The position numbers and the translations under genes are program-made. From Zygnema cylindricum (Eukaryota; Streptophyta; Zygnematophyceae; Zygnematales; Zygnemataceae): DNA of 64,000 bases. Positions 62,243-64,000 of this stretch are shown piece by piece. The notes below the pieces were generated by a model. It saw only the letters and a list, made by a program, of their open reading frames with translations. It did no database searches and was not told where the DNA came from. The stretch's first letter is position 1; every line of letters starts with the position of its first letter. The stretch is taken from assembly GCA_037447655.1 (NCBI GenBank), contig JBBHKE010001244.1:226346-290345 (forward strand). Direction: 5' to 3'.

Positions 62243-64000
62243 CTGTAACAAAAAAAAAAACAAAAGACAAAGACGACCTCCATTAAAAAGTCTAAACCTG
62301 GATCACAATTTAAACAGCCAGGTTCTGTAACATATTGCATATTCATTTACCATTCAATTGAACGTTCCCAAATATGGTTTTAGTAACTCAGTTTAACAGA
62401 GCTGCTTCTACCACAATAGCCAGACATGATGTCCCCAGCAAAGCTTTCTATTTCCAAGTTACTAATGTGATGCCTTATTCTCAACCAAATACAAGCAAAA
62501 AGGCCCCTGTTTGATAGTGATGCGTGTAAGAGATTGTGAAAAGGAATCCCCAACATACAAGATGAGGGTTGAAATGAAATTTTTGCATTCGTTTTAGCAA
62601 TAAGATTCGTCACAGCCTGGGGCACTCTAATGTTTGGCGACATAAAAATTCATACTACACAGCTAAAAAAAAAAGGAGATGGGTGGCTAGCTAGTTAGAG
62701 AGCAATGGTATTGGAAGACTAACATGCAAAGGCAGGGGCAGTCACAAGTATAAGAGGCTTTAAGAAACGATAAACACAAAGTTAACATCAACCTCCTTTC
62801 AACAACCTCAGCATTCGTTTAAACAATTGTTTATTTTGCCCTTTTCGCCCGGCAACAGCATGAGCGAGCCCACCCTCCTTCCTCCTCTTTCTTAAGACTG
62901 CCAGGTATGACCTGTACTGATATGTAATTCCTATTTTGATGCGAGAGGATTTCAGAGATAAGCTAAAAACCGGAACCCTTTTAAAGTTAAACACAATCAT
63001 GGTCTCTATGCCCAGAAGATTCACAAATCATGCGAGTTTTTAAAAAAAATTGGAGCACCACCTGTTTCAAAAGTAGTGTGCAAATTAGACCAATTTCCTT
63101 AATACACTGGACAAACAGTGGACAACAGGTTTTGAATTACTGGTATTATTAATCGTGTGTATACCAGGAGCTTCACTAGTGAATTTTTAACGTTGTAATC
63201 ACTCAAGTGTACTTAACTATTAAAAAAATATCCTTGTCCATATCCATACGTTCCCATTTACAATTGAAACACTGAGGTCCAGCCATCTTATTACCACTAT
63301 GATACATCAGAGAATCTACCAGCCGGGACTGTTCCGTAGATTGCAAAAATAGTCTTACTGTATGTATTAATAGAAAAATATAACAAGGCTCAGAAGTGGG
63401 AATGTTTTTTGGATGTATTAAAACGAAGAAAAACCACTTCTAATCCAATTAAATGCATAGTAGAGTGAGCAGCACTAAGCATTTCCAGGGGACTAGTCAT
63501 CACTGGAAATTGAATTTGGTTATCAATCCAATGTCCAGAACCATTTTCAGAGAGTATGATTTATATGTACATTGTCGGTACCAAGAAACTATTGAAGCAT
63601 CAAATGAATTGTTCAGTATATCGACTACTAAAGCAGGAGAATTCTGAGATAACTGCGATAAGAACCACATCATTAATGTTCAGGACCATTCCCTCAATAC
63701 CATGCCAATGTAAAGTCTACCAGGAAGGGCCGTATCCCATGTGATGGGAAGGCCAGATTTTTACTGGGAAATCATTACTTTATTATAAACCAATTAATGT
63801 AGGCAGCAAAATTGTAAGTTTCATACTTGAGAATACAGTTTATATGCAACAACTGCTTAAAGTCCACGACTCAATTTGACGGGAAATTAGTGAAATCACA
63901 AATAATTGCACAATTTTTTTGAATATCCTACAAAATTGTTCACAGGAAACCCCCAAAACATCTATTACATGCCCTTGTGTTCACGGTATGGTTTTACACC
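62243..64000. other. Probable SppA intron sequence up to the window edge
   Basis: On the - strand I looked for the expected upstream SppA segments (GGYYMA, TGSIGV) and did not find them. The open frames are short and unrecognised. No repeat or element stands out. Confidence 0.4.

Overview
This is a nuclear window from a photosynthetic eukaryote, most likely a streptophyte (green plant lineage). It is AT-rich, has many short spliceosomal introns, and carries plant-type genes: a TTL-family TPR-thioredoxin protein, a full-length SWEETIE (HEATR5-like) gene and the 3' half of a chloroplast-type signal peptide peptidase SppA. The thioredoxin domain of the TTL protein still has a canonical WCGPC site, which hints at a non-flowering lineage. 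I cannot name the species.

Layout. 1-5,050 holds simple repeats (including a 12-bp minisatellite) and then a duplicated block of short inverted-repeat elements. 5,076-9,230 holds a glycosyltransferase-like gene on the + strand, recognisable in its last four exons and of unknown subfamily. 9,230-17,750 is an island of non-autonomous DNA transposons. It contains three copies of one hAT-like element, each with a perfect 8-bp target duplication, one further hAT-like element, and at least six short elements whose ends read TACACC...GGTGTA. 19,039-22,733 is the TTL gene (+, six exons, 631 aa). 24,297-52,977 is SWEETIE (-, at least 46 exons over 28.7 kb, about 2,410 aa recovered). 54,743-56,366 is COX19 (+, three exons, 115 aa). 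58,622-58,692 is tRNA-Gln(UUG) (-). 60,587-62,242 holds the last four exons of SppA (-), which runs off the right edge.

The genes are ordinary single genes and not an operon. TTL and SWEETIE are convergent, and SWEETIE and COX19 are divergent across about 1.8 kb. Functionally they cover sugar and hormone signalling or trafficking (TTL, SWEETIE), mitochondrial copper delivery (COX19), plastid proteolysis (SppA) and probably Golgi glycosylation.

Most worth a second look are: the TACACC elements, whose two ends carry matching terminal variants; the recent hAT-like trio; the TTL protein with four cysteine-rich N-terminal repeats plus an intact redox site; and SWEETIE with three acidic WD[AD]FQ motifs, an Arg/Ser-rich insert and two GC-AG introns. 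Exon limits were read by eye from splice consensus, reading phase and remembered family similarity; no alignment or transcript evidence was available.
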